Below, piece after piece: positions 5,773-11,889 of a DNA stretch of 11,889 bases. Position 1 is the first letter of the stretch; the number at the start of each line of letters is the position of its first letter. This stretch comes from Bdellovibrio sp. (lineage in GTDB: Bacteria > Bdellovibrionota > Bdellovibrionia > Bdellovibrionales > UBA1609). The notes under the pieces were generated by a model. That model saw only the letters and a program-made list of their open reading frames with translations. It searched no databases and was not told where the DNA came from. The translations under genes and the position numbers were made by a program. The stretch spans positions 1 through 11,889 of the forward strand of contig RFKI01000145.1 of NCBI GenBank assembly GCA_003694355.1, given 5' to 3'.

Positions 5773-7605
5773 TTAAAAGCGAGGAGAAGACGTTGGCGGT
5801 GCTCCTGGAGAGAAGCCTCCACCGATGGCTCCACCAACACCAAAGTTAAACCCGCCGCCGACACCAAAGCCACCTCCAACACTACCACCAAAACCTGGAT
5901 TTAAAACCGTGCTGCCTGCACCACTGTTAATTTGTTGTATTAACATTTGAATTCTCATCATCTCCTGCTGTAAGCGGCTAAGTTGAGAAAACTTTTGTTG
6001 CTGTTCAGCCAAAAAAGCCTGCTGCATTTGCATTTGCATCTGCATTTGTTGTTGATACATTTGCAAATATTGCTGCTGCATCTGCAAGGAGCCAAGGCCG
6101 CCACCCATGCCACCAAAACCACCCATGCCTGCTGGACCACCGAAACCACCGCCAAGACCGCCAAAGCCACCCATGCCCGGAAAACCCAAGCCGCCACCAA
6201 AACCTCCCATGCCTGGAAATCCTCCTCCCATTACAGGACAAGGAGCGGCAATACAAAGACCTCCACCGAAGCCACCCATACCAGGGAGCCCAAAACCACC
6301 ACCAAGGCCGCCGAAGCCACCCATACCAGGGAACCCAAAGCCACCACCGAAACCTCCCATACCTGGAAATCCAAAACCTGCATTGAGCCCAAAACCAGCC
6401 CCCAGCCCGGCACCTGGCATCACACCATAAGGGCCATTGATAAAAGGCCCTGCCATTCCCCAAGGTCCTACACCTGGAGCAAAAACACCTCCTCCAGGAA
6501 AGAGCCCCGGAAACATTCCTGGCGGATAACTAAAAGCTCCACCATAAGGGCCATAACTGCCCCACATGCCACCCATGGGACCTGCAGGCCCAGCACAGGC
6601 AAAAGCCCCCTTACCCATGCCACCATACATGGCCCCATAGAGACCTGCCATTATAAAAGGATACCCAGCCATGGCTACTAGATAAGGACTTGTGGGCCAT
6701 CCCATGTCTCTGTTTACATTTATAGATCTTTTGGTCAATTTATAGGTTCCATAGGCAGATAGAGCGGTAAGACCTAAATTCAAAAACCGAGTAATATTCT
6801 CTTGACGACGAATTTTTTCACACTCTTCACATCGAACACGTCCTGCAGCAATGGCATCTTCTATATCTCCTTCTTCTAAAGCTTCCTTGAAGTCGTCTTT
6901 AGCTCGATCGTATTCGTCCTTAGCCAAGCGAATTTGAAATTCCAAATCCGCCACCTTAAGGTCAATCTCATCAAGCTCCTTTTTTTCTCTGAGGTACTGC
7001 TCCATATACCGACGACAAATATTTTTAGAATTGGCGCCACTTCTCTTTAACAGGTCTTCTGAACAAATCTTGCTGACAGAAACTGTCCCGCCTTCTTTCA
7101 AGGCTCTTAAGAAGGTGTTTCTTACTTGTTCATTAACCTCATTATTATCCTCACAGAAATTCTCCCAAGGCGCTTCATTCGGAGGAACCACGTATCTCTC
7201 TTTCTTATCCCTAGCACACTGCGCATGATCTCCATCCAGGTCACGGGCCGTAGCCCCTTCAGGGGCCGCAACCTGGCAATAAACGATTTTATTCTCCCCA
7301 CCAGCCTGATAAATTCCACAGCTTCCATAGTCCGAGGCATTTTTTCTATTGGTAATATGGCCTTTAGACTCATCAAAAAGACCTTCATACACTTGGGGCT
7401 TAAAAAGATCTTCCAACATTTTCTGATCTTTCTTGAGATATTTCCCCAGTTTTCTTTTTCGCTTCTCCAGCTTTTTCTTTTCAGATTTAAGTTCTTTAAT
7501 TTGGTTCTGAAGATCCCTCATCTCATCGGACTGAACATGAGCCCCATCTCCTGTTCCCCATGGCATATTGCAACCCTGAACGCCGCCATAAACACCGCCA
7601 CCCAC
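5773..7605 (-). CDS. Gly/Phe/Met-repeat and Gln-rich exported protein of unknown function, signal peptide cut off by a TAG codon
   Basis: A 610-residue frame, read from a GTG with no ribosome binding site. I do not recognise the family. In order: a Gly/Tyr-rich start with GCNMPWG, a coiled coil (about 27-70, Lys/Glu-rich), a Cys-containing region (about 93-250) with a second charged coiled coil near 205-255, a CEEC motif, two hydrophobic stretches (about 275-292 and 308-340), a long Gly-rich part with six copies of a PGMGGFGG unit (about 409-500), a Gln/Met-rich part (about 503-560), and a Gly-rich end. Seventy-five bases upstream and in the same frame is an ATG with a strong binding site and a typical signal peptide, separated only by TAG at 7615-7617. 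The intact ancestor gene surely ran 5773-7680. The present copy is a recent pseudogene, a sequencing error or a read-through gene. It follows the 807-residue exported protein on the same strand. Confidence 0.7.
   Translation of the reverse strand: MGGGVYGGVQGCNMPWGTGDGAHVQSDEMRDLQNQIKELKSEKKKLEKRKRKLGKYLKKDQKMLEDLFKPQVYEGLFDESKGHITNRKNASDYGSCGIYQAGGENKIVYCQVAAPEGATARDLDGDHAQCARDKKERYVVPPNEAPWENFCEDNNEVNEQVRNTFLRALKEGGTVSVSKICSEDLLKRSGANSKNICRRYMEQYLREKKELDEIDLKVADLEFQIRLAKDEYDRAKDDFKEALEEGDIEDAIAAGRVRCEECEKIRRQENITRFLNLGLTALSAYGTYKLTKRSINVNRDMGWPTSPYLVAMAGYPFIMAGLYGAMYGGMGKGAFACAGPAGPMGGMWGSYGPYGGAFSYPPGMFPGLFPGGGVFAPGVGPWGMAGPFINGPYGVMPGAGLGAGFGLNAGFGFPGMGGFGGGFGFPGMGGFGGLGGGFGLPGMGGFGGGLCIAAPCPVMGGGFPGMGGFGGGLGFPGMGGFGGLGGGFGGPAGMGGFGGMGGGLGSLQMQQQYLQMYQQQMQMQMQMQQAFLAEQQQKFSQLSRLQQEMMRIQMLIQQINSGAGSTVLNPGFGGSVGGGFGVGGGFNFGVGGAIGGGFSPGAPPTSSPRF
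6023..6046 (-). repeat. Four-copy hexamer repeat in the Gln/Met-rich region
   Basis: On the plus strand this is TGCATY four times in a row. On the coding strand it specifies alternating Gln and Met. Because the unit is six bases, slippage would lengthen or shorten the protein by Gln-Met pairs without shifting the frame. Confidence 0.7.
6098..6378 (-). repeat. Imperfect tandem repeats encoding (F/L)G(F/L)PGMGGFGG units
   Basis: Six copies of a PGMGGFGG-centred unit are encoded here, some separated by LGGG spacers. Copy 3 to copy 4 is interrupted by a non-repeat segment with two Cys (LCIAAPCPVMG). At DNA level, blocks starting at 6266 and 6311 share about 21 identical bases 45 bases apart, pointing to recent duplication inside the gene. 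The antisense strand stays open here only because of this repeat composition. Confidence 0.85.
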
Positions 7606-7614
7606 GTAATAATA

Positions 7615-7680
7615 CTAAGCCTGGAGGAGAGAACTCCCCCAAAACAAAGAGCCTAAAATAAAAATAGATAGCCTCGTCAT
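7615..7680 (-). other. In-frame signal-peptide leader ORF ending in TAG (true 5' end of the Gly-rich gene)
   Basis: Reading leftward from the ATG at 7678-7680 gives 21 codons: MTRL, a hydrophobic core (SIFILGSLFWG), and an end SSLLQA that suits signal peptidase I. Codon 22 is TAG (7615-7617), followed without frame change by TAT TAT TAC GTG GGT and the Gly-rich protein. The leader has AAGGAG about 8 bases upstream of the ATG. One base change from TAG to CAG, TAT, TAC or TGG would restore a single 635-codon secreted protein. Confidence 0.75.
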
Positions 7681-7709
7681 GTGTCTTTTTCTCCTTAAAA
7701 GGATTTAAC

Positions 7710-7738
7710 TACATAAAGAATATCGACACTGAATCCAA
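7710..7738 (-). promoter_or_regulatory. Weak promoter-like pair upstream of the Gly-rich gene
   Basis: On the minus strand TTGGAT (7733-7738) and TATGTA (7710-7715) are 17 bases apart, each matching three of six consensus positions. It lies within the 109-base gap between the two exported-protein genes. I see no terminator in that gap, so read-through from upstream is equally possible. Confidence 0.2.
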
Positions 7739-7789
7739 AAATCTTAAATGGAAACACTCAGATAAATAAATTTCTCTAAATTTACTAAA

Positions 7790-10213
7790 CTATTTAGTTC
7801 CACGATGAGCCCTATCCACCTCTTGCCAGCCCCTTTGAGGCTGCTGATCTTCCCAGACTCGACAATCTTTTCCACCAAAGTCCATAAACCGCAATCCTGC
7901 ACTCTTGTCTGGGTCTTTCTTACAAGAGTCTAGGGAGCCAACAATTTTACCCCCATCTAGAGGACAGTATTTAATAAAGCTCTCCGTTTGGGGATTAAGC
8001 CGGCTCTTCCTGTCAACAATGGCCGTAAGATAAGAGCCTGGAGCTGAATAAATCACCTCTTGGTGAATAACACCTGAGGCGTCCCTCCAGCGATTGATTT
8101 GCTTGGACACATAGCAAAGGCCCTTCGGGTTATAAATAATCTGCCCCACTTTTTGAGTGGATAAGCGGGACAAGGACTTCTTGTTTTTTGTAAAAGAAAC
8201 AGCACATTGCAAATGAGAGTCATAAGCTGGATACAACACACGCGCTTGTGCAAGCCCCTCCTGAATGCAAGACTTAAGGCTAGAACGTGGCCAGGAAGCT
8301 ATGGCTCTTTCAACCTTCTTTCTTTTCTGTGTTACAGAACCTGAAGAACAAAAAGCTTTCCTGAGAGCTTTTTGGGAAGGAACTCCATAAAGGTCATAAA
8401 GACCTTGACTGATGGCCTTAGCCCTCTTGTTTTTTCGCCTTCTGCTTTCATATGAAGAAGCTGAAATGTCCTCAATCATCAGCCCAAAAACAGAATCCAC
8501 CTTATCCGAAAAATCTATCCCGCCCCAGTCATAGGTCTCAACAGAGCAATGCCCATAAGTTTCAACAAACTTTTGCATTTCTTCTGGAGTCACAAAGTTA
8601 TTTCCCCCTTGGGGCTTACAACTCATGGCCACCGCGTCCAGAAAAGACAACCACCTCGGGGAAATCATATAATTGGGATTAGCAACATAACTACCAGATG
8701 ACGATGCTGGGCCATGATTTTGGTCATAATTGATCTTCCGCCTCTCAGCGGCACAAGCCACACAAGACGTAAAATGATTATAAATGCCCGAATTATCTAT
8801 TGTAAAACCAGGACAGCCTAAAGACTTTGACTCCAAAAGAATCTCTCCCTCTTCGATCTCTGGAGGAGGCGGCTCATCGCGATCCCCATCAGGCACACTG
8901 TAAGTCAGTGAGGATAGTTTTTGTTTAACTCTTTCCTTTCGTTCCCTAAGTACTTTACATTCTGGATAGCTTAAAATCGTCTCGACCCGAGGATCTCGAA
9001 AAAAGTTTTCTCCTTCTTCAGGATGAGAAGTGCATTGCACATCTCTTCGATAAATGTCACTCCAGGGATCTGAAACAGGTTGGCTTGAGCTTTCATTTTG
9101 AAAAACTGCTTGGGGATACTGTCCCTGATCCAAACACTGTAAAACTTTTTTTCTAAATTGCTCAAGCCTTTGAAAGTGCACCGAAGGGATTTGATAATAT
9201 CCATTTCGAATTTTTTGAAGTTCTTGATTATTCAAAGGCTTTTCACACAGCTCTTCAAATTTATCCCACAACCCCTTAATGCCCTCAACAGCAGCATTAT
9301 AGGTGCCCTCTATGGGACCTAAATCTTCCTCCAAAGAAACCTGTATCTTTCTAGCCAAATCTTTTGGAAAGTTTTTCTTAGCAATTCGATACATATCTGT
9401 CAGTTGTACCAAATGAGCATAAACTTCATCATCATAGGCATACTTTAATAACAGAGCCGTCATGTCTTTGACACCACAAAATTGACCCGCCTGAGCGGGA
9501 GAAGCATTTGGACAACGTTTCCTCTCTTCTAAGGGTTCCTTAAAAACAGCTTTCAGCCTGACTCGATTTTGGGCATCTTTTTTAGACTCTATAAAACTTC
9601 TATATTTCTCAAGCGCCTGCTTTATTTCCCTTTGATGGCGTTTTTTTAAAGCTCTTGCCCGATCCATACACACTTGTGTGGCATTCTCAAAGTTCCTATA
9701 GGAAACACAGGAATCAGCTCCGCTTAAGCCCGTGCCCCAAAAATCACACTGATAGCCCCTTGATCCACTCGTTGTTTGACAACGTTTGGCCTTGCAGGTG
9801 CCCACCCCTCCCGTGTAATAAGAAAGTCCTCCAGCCACTACACAAAGCTGCCCCCTTTTCCCCCTAACAAAGGGGTTTTCTCCTGCGGCCCAGAGGCGCC
9901 CAGGCAAAAACAAAGAAAAGGCTGCATTTTTTTTCTTAAGATTTTTCAAATACTGTGGATCTGCATAATAGAAAATTTCCTGAAACTGGGAAAGCTCTCT
10001 CACTTGACGCCGTAAAAGCTTAATGTATTTCACCAACATGCGATATTCCATTCTGGCTGACCATTTGAGTGGCAAGAATAATTTTTGTTTTTGGGACACC
10101 TTTTTCAAGACCAAAGATTTTTGCGCCTTTTTCTTTAACGGCGTTCCTGTTTTGGCTTCAAGGCCAAAACCCCAACCTAAAACACTGACAAACAAAATAA
10201 AACTTTTTAACAT
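7790..10213 (-). CDS. Large secreted cysteine-rich protein of unknown function
   Basis: An 807-residue exported protein that I do not recognise. The start has GAGG about 6 bases before the ATG and gives a signal peptide of about 20 residues ending GLEA. After cleavage comes a very basic stretch (about 21-45, many Lys), then a segment with WAAGENPFVRG and a Cys cluster (about residues 120-185) containing GGLSYYTGGVGTC and SCVSYRNFENATQVC. A helical, charged region follows. Residues about 443-462 form an acidic/Pro linker (DEPPPPEIEEGE) that divides the chain into two halves. The second half carries the SCVACAAE motif and more spaced Cys. I count 24 Cys in the mature chain, an even number, which suits disulfide bonding outside the cytoplasm. 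It ends in TAG. It is the first of three genes on this strand and diverges from the hybrid kinase gene, so both may be controlled from the 160-base gap between them. Confidence 0.75.
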   Translation of the reverse strand: MLKSFILFVSVLGWGFGLEAKTGTPLKKKAQKSLVLKKVSQKQKLFLPLKWSARMEYRMLVKYIKLLRRQVRELSQFQEIFYYADPQYLKNLKKKNAAFSLFLPGRLWAAGENPFVRGKRGQLCVVAGGLSYYTGGVGTCKAKRCQTTSGSRGYQCDFWGTGLSGADSCVSYRNFENATQVCMDRARALKKRHQREIKQALEKYRSFIESKKDAQNRVRLKAVFKEPLEERKRCPNASPAQAGQFCGVKDMTALLLKYAYDDEVYAHLVQLTDMYRIAKKNFPKDLARKIQVSLEEDLGPIEGTYNAAVEGIKGLWDKFEELCEKPLNNQELQKIRNGYYQIPSVHFQRLEQFRKKVLQCLDQGQYPQAVFQNESSSQPVSDPWSDIYRRDVQCTSHPEEGENFFRDPRVETILSYPECKVLRERKERVKQKLSSLTYSVPDGDRDEPPPPEIEEGEILLESKSLGCPGFTIDNSGIYNHFTSCVACAAERRKINYDQNHGPASSSGSYVANPNYMISPRWLSFLDAVAMSCKPQGGNNFVTPEEMQKFVETYGHCSVETYDWGGIDFSDKVDSVFGLMIEDISASSYESRRRKNKRAKAISQGLYDLYGVPSQKALRKAFCSSGSVTQKRKKVERAIASWPRSSLKSCIQEGLAQARVLYPAYDSHLQCAVSFTKNKKSLSRLSTQKVGQIIYNPKGLCYVSKQINRWRDASGVIHQEVIYSAPGSYLTAIVDRKSRLNPQTESFIKYCPLDGGKIVGSLDSCKKDPDKSAGLRFMDFGGKDCRVWEDQQPQRGWQEVDRAHRGTK

Positions 10214-10232
10214 CTTGACCTCGTTATGAGCT

Positions 10233-10261
10233 TTGGATTTGTTTTCATACCTATCTATATT
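10233..10261 (+). promoter_or_regulatory. Candidate promoter in the divergent gap, toward the hybrid kinase gene
   Basis: TTGGAT (10233-10238) and TATATT (10256-10261) are 17 bases apart; the second matches five of six bases of TATAAT. It would give an untranslated leader of about 105 bases. The gap 10214-10373 separates two divergent genes and must also hold the minus-strand promoter, which I could not pick out. Confidence 0.3.
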
Positions 10262-10336
10262 AAAGCAAACTTTTTATGTGATGGCTATTTGGACATTTTA
10301 CCAGAAAGAGACTAGACTTCTTTACTAAAGACACAG

Positions 10337-10354
10337 AGGTGATTAAGGTGATTA
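10337..10354 (+). repeat. Tandem 9-base direct repeat AGGTGATTA x2
   Basis: Two exact copies of AGGTGATTA stand side by side, ending 19 bases before the ATG of the response-regulator/kinase gene. It could be a binding site for a regulator, perhaps autoregulation, or a chance duplication. The second AGG is too far from the ATG to be its ribosome binding site. Confidence 0.5.
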
Positions 10355-10373
10355 AAAAACAAATGAGAACGCC

Positions 10374-11462
10374 ATGAAACACAACATCCTCATTGTTGAC
10401 GATGAACAAGATAACCTGGACGCTCTGGAGCGACTCTTTAGAAAAAAGTATCAAGTTTTTAAAGCCATTTCTGGAGAAAAGGGTCTAGAAATTCTCAAAA
10501 ATCAGGATGTTTCTCTAATCATCAGTGACCAACGTATGCCTCAGATGCAAGGGGTTGAGTTTTTAAGACGCTCCATCGAAACCCATCCTGAAGCTATTCG
10601 TATTTTACTCACAGGGTATACCGATGTGGAGTCCATTATCGGAGCCATTAACACTGGTGAAGTTTATCGTTATATCAATAAGCCATGGGACCCTGTGGAC
10701 CTTGTCAATACAGTAGATAAAGCCATTGAACGCTTTGAGCTTCGAATGGAACTAGAAAAGAAAAACAAAGAACTCCAAGCAGCCTTAAAAGAACTAAAAA
10801 ATCTCGATGAAGCTAAAAACCACTTTATGGTGTTAATCAACCATGAACTCAAAACCCCCCTGACCTCCCTTTTAAGCTTTCTGGAGCTCCTTACAGAAAG
10901 CCCATTAACTGAAGAACAACAAAAATTTCTCAACCGCATAGAAAAAAGTGCACTTCAGCTAAAAACCATTATCGATAATGTATTGGAACTCGTTTCGGCT
11001 GAAACAGGTGTTCTTAAAGTGAAGTTAAAGAAAATAAAACCTGAACACCTCAAAAAAATGGTCTTAGAAGCCCTTCCCTCAGGACATGAAGATGAGCTTG
11101 AAATCACCATGGATAACACAACAGTGGTGGCCGACCCTCAACACTTACAATCTATTTTAAACCGTCTTCTGGATAATGCCTTTAAGTTCAAAACACCAAA
11201 AACCAAAGTCTCTTTTCTTGTTCAAAAACAAGGTCCTCAAGTTCAGATTTCCATTAAAAATCAAGGAAAGGGACTTTCTAAAGATGTGATACAAAAGGTG
11301 CTCAAGCCCTTTTCTCTTGATGAAAATATTTTGCATCACTCCAAAGGGTTGGGGCTGGGTCTCAGCCTTTGTCAGGCTCTTCTTAAAGCGCAAAATAGCC
11401 AACTTCACCTGTCTTCTGAGAAAAACACCATCACCGCTTCTTTTTTGCTTCCCGAAAAATAA
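10374..11462 (+). CDS. Response regulator-histidine kinase hybrid, cytoplasmic
   Basis: A 362-residue signalling protein with a receiver domain first and a kinase after it. Receiver (about 1-120): acidic pair Asp9/Asp10, phospho-acceptor Asp52 in SDQRMP, Thr80 in LTGYTD, and Lys103 in NKPW, all intact; the LTGYTDVESIIGAINTGEVYRYINKPW stretch resembles receivers of the RpfG/HupR kind. A coiled coil (about 120-148) joins it to a HisKA domain with His157 in NHELKTP. The ATPase domain has the N-box Asn268 (LLDNAFKF), a G1 box reading NQGKG from residue 296 where Asp is more usual, and a G2 box GLGLGL from 325. Asn in G1 is found in some active kinases, so activity is not ruled out. No membrane segment or sensor domain is seen, so input probably arrives through phosphorylation of the receiver. 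It stands 83 bases before a secretin gene and may control the pilus. Confidence 0.9.
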   Translation: MKHNILIVDDEQDNLDALERLFRKKYQVFKAISGEKGLEILKNQDVSLIISDQRMPQMQGVEFLRRSIETHPEAIRILLTGYTDVESIIGAINTGEVYRYINKPWDPVDLVNTVDKAIERFELRMELEKKNKELQAALKELKNLDEAKNHFMVLINHELKTPLTSLLSFLELLTESPLTEEQQKFLNRIEKSALQLKTIIDNVLELVSAETGVLKVKLKKIKPEHLKKMVLEALPSGHEDELEITMDNTTVVADPQHLQSILNRLLDNAFKFKTPKTKVSFLVQKQGPQVQISIKNQGKGLSKDVIQKVLKPFSLDENILHHSKGLGLGLSLCQALLKAQNSQLHLSSEKNTITASFLLPEK

Positions 11463-11532
11463 TCCAAAACCCGGAAAATAAGACTCCTGAACAACGAAAA
11501 CCTGGCCTTAGAGCAAGTCCCCTTTTTGCACA

Positions 11533-11545
11533 AGCTTGATAAGCT
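11533..11545 (+). promoter_or_regulatory. Small inverted repeat touching the secretin start codon
   Basis: AGCTT-GAT-AAGCT can form a five-pair stem that ends directly before the ATG at 11546, in the place a ribosome binding site would occupy. No good Shine-Dalgarno is seen upstream. The stem is short and may be chance. The rest of the gap 11463-11545 shows no clear terminator. Confidence 0.25.
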
Positions 11546-11889
11546 ATGACTCGAGTTATTTTCCTCCTTCTTTTTTCCATTTTTTCTTTAAAAGCACTTG
11601 GGAAGACCTATTACCTTTACCCCCAACAACAAAAGGTCATCTCTATTCCACCAGCCACAAAAGAAATTCTTATACAACCCCAGCATATCATTCAGTTTAT
11701 AGATAATGGATCGCAAGGCACGCTCATGGCCCTCAATGAAGGTTATGCCCAACTATCCATGGGCACTCAAAAAATTCATGTTCATGTGATTTCCAAAAAT
11801 CTGTACTTCCAGTTTATGAAACTTAAAAAAGCTCTTAAGGGTTCCTCATTAACCCCTATGATCTTAAAAAATCATATTTTAATCACGGG
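11546..11889 (+). CDS. CpaC/RcpA-like secretin, N-terminal part (3' end outside window)
   Basis: The first 114 codons of an exported protein, open to the window end. Residues 1-19 form a signal peptide (MTRV, Leu/Phe/Ile core, ending ALG). The mature part begins with a strand (KVISIPPATKEILI), then IIQFIDNGSQGTLMALNEGYAQLSMG, then KIHVHVIS. This is the layout of the N-terminal domain of CpaC/RcpA-type secretins: a strand giving a basal affinity, a dP-x-v-a-d-v-like loop, a V-x-I-x-G step, and a V-x-V strand. CpaC forms the outer-membrane channel of Tad pili. The pilin, TadE-like and CpaB-like genes 7 kb upstream support the reading. The C-terminal channel domain is beyond the window, so the call rests on the N-terminal pattern and context. 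Confidence 0.55.
   Translation, partial: MTRVIFLLLFSIFSLKALGKTYYLYPQQQKVISIPPATKEILIQPQHIIQFIDNGSQGTLMALNEGYAQLSMGTQKIHVHVISKNLYFQFMKLKKALKGSSLTPMILKNHILIT

Noticed and set aside
6098..6378. CRISPR array or structural DNA repeat
   Set aside because: The repeats keep codon frame, vary at third positions and encode a Gly-rich protein; there are no unique equal-length spacers.
5983..6681. Long plus-strand frames opposite the Gly-rich repeats, including a Pro-rich one at 6107-6430
   Set aside because: They mirror the Gly/Phe/Met and Gln repeats in antisense; their His/Leu, Thr/Lys and Pro-Lys repeats come from the codon bias of the sense strand, and no ribosome binding site precedes them.
7790..7792. 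Genome-wide reassignment of TAG as an explanation for the split signal peptide
   Set aside because: The neighbouring 807-residue gene ends in TAG here, which argues against TAG being read as an amino acid everywhere. A site-specific read-through is not excluded.

Overview
The window looks like a chromosomal stretch from a predatory-type or related Gram-negative bacterium, most likely of the Bdellovibrionota. The grounds are moderate to low GC, a CFI-box C-terminal protein beside a putative outer-membrane barrel, Tad/Flp-type pilin genes, and large secreted proteins of no recognised family. This placement is inference from gene content; no rRNA or marker gene is present to fix it.

Layout, left to right. 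(1) 1-414: the C-terminal end of aspartate-semialdehyde dehydrogenase (asd). (2) 470-2639: two overlapping genes for cell-envelope proteins, a secreted fibronectin-III-like protein with a CFI-box C-terminus and a putative beta-barrel. (3) 2744-4397: a tightly overlapping set of Tad/Flp pilus genes: a Flp-type major pilin, a TadE-like protein, a TadG-like protein, a second short TadE-like protein, and a short CpaB/RcpC-like protein. (4) 4402-10213, minus strand: three genes transcribed leftward, in the order 807-aa secreted cysteine-rich protein, Gly/Gln-rich secreted protein, compact YtcJ-type amidohydrolase. (5) 10374-11462, plus strand: a cytoplasmic response-regulator/histidine-kinase hybrid. 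(6) 11546-end: the start of a CpaC/RcpA-like secretin.

How the genes may work together. Flp pilin, TadE/TadG-like proteins, a CpaB-like protein and a CpaC-like secretin are all parts of a Tad pilus machine, so regions 3 and 6 probably belong to one locus split by the leftward genes. The two large exported proteins and the CFI-box/barrel pair are candidates for surface partners of that machine. That link rests only on position.

The most notable oddity is in the Gly-rich gene. A well-formed ribosome binding site and a 21-residue signal peptide lie upstream and exactly in frame, but one TAG codon at 7615-7617 separates them from the rest of the protein. It is either a fresh nonsense mutation, a sequencing error, or a read-through site.

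No tRNA, rRNA, CRISPR array, insertion sequence or integrase was seen. No intergenic gap exceeds 300 bases.
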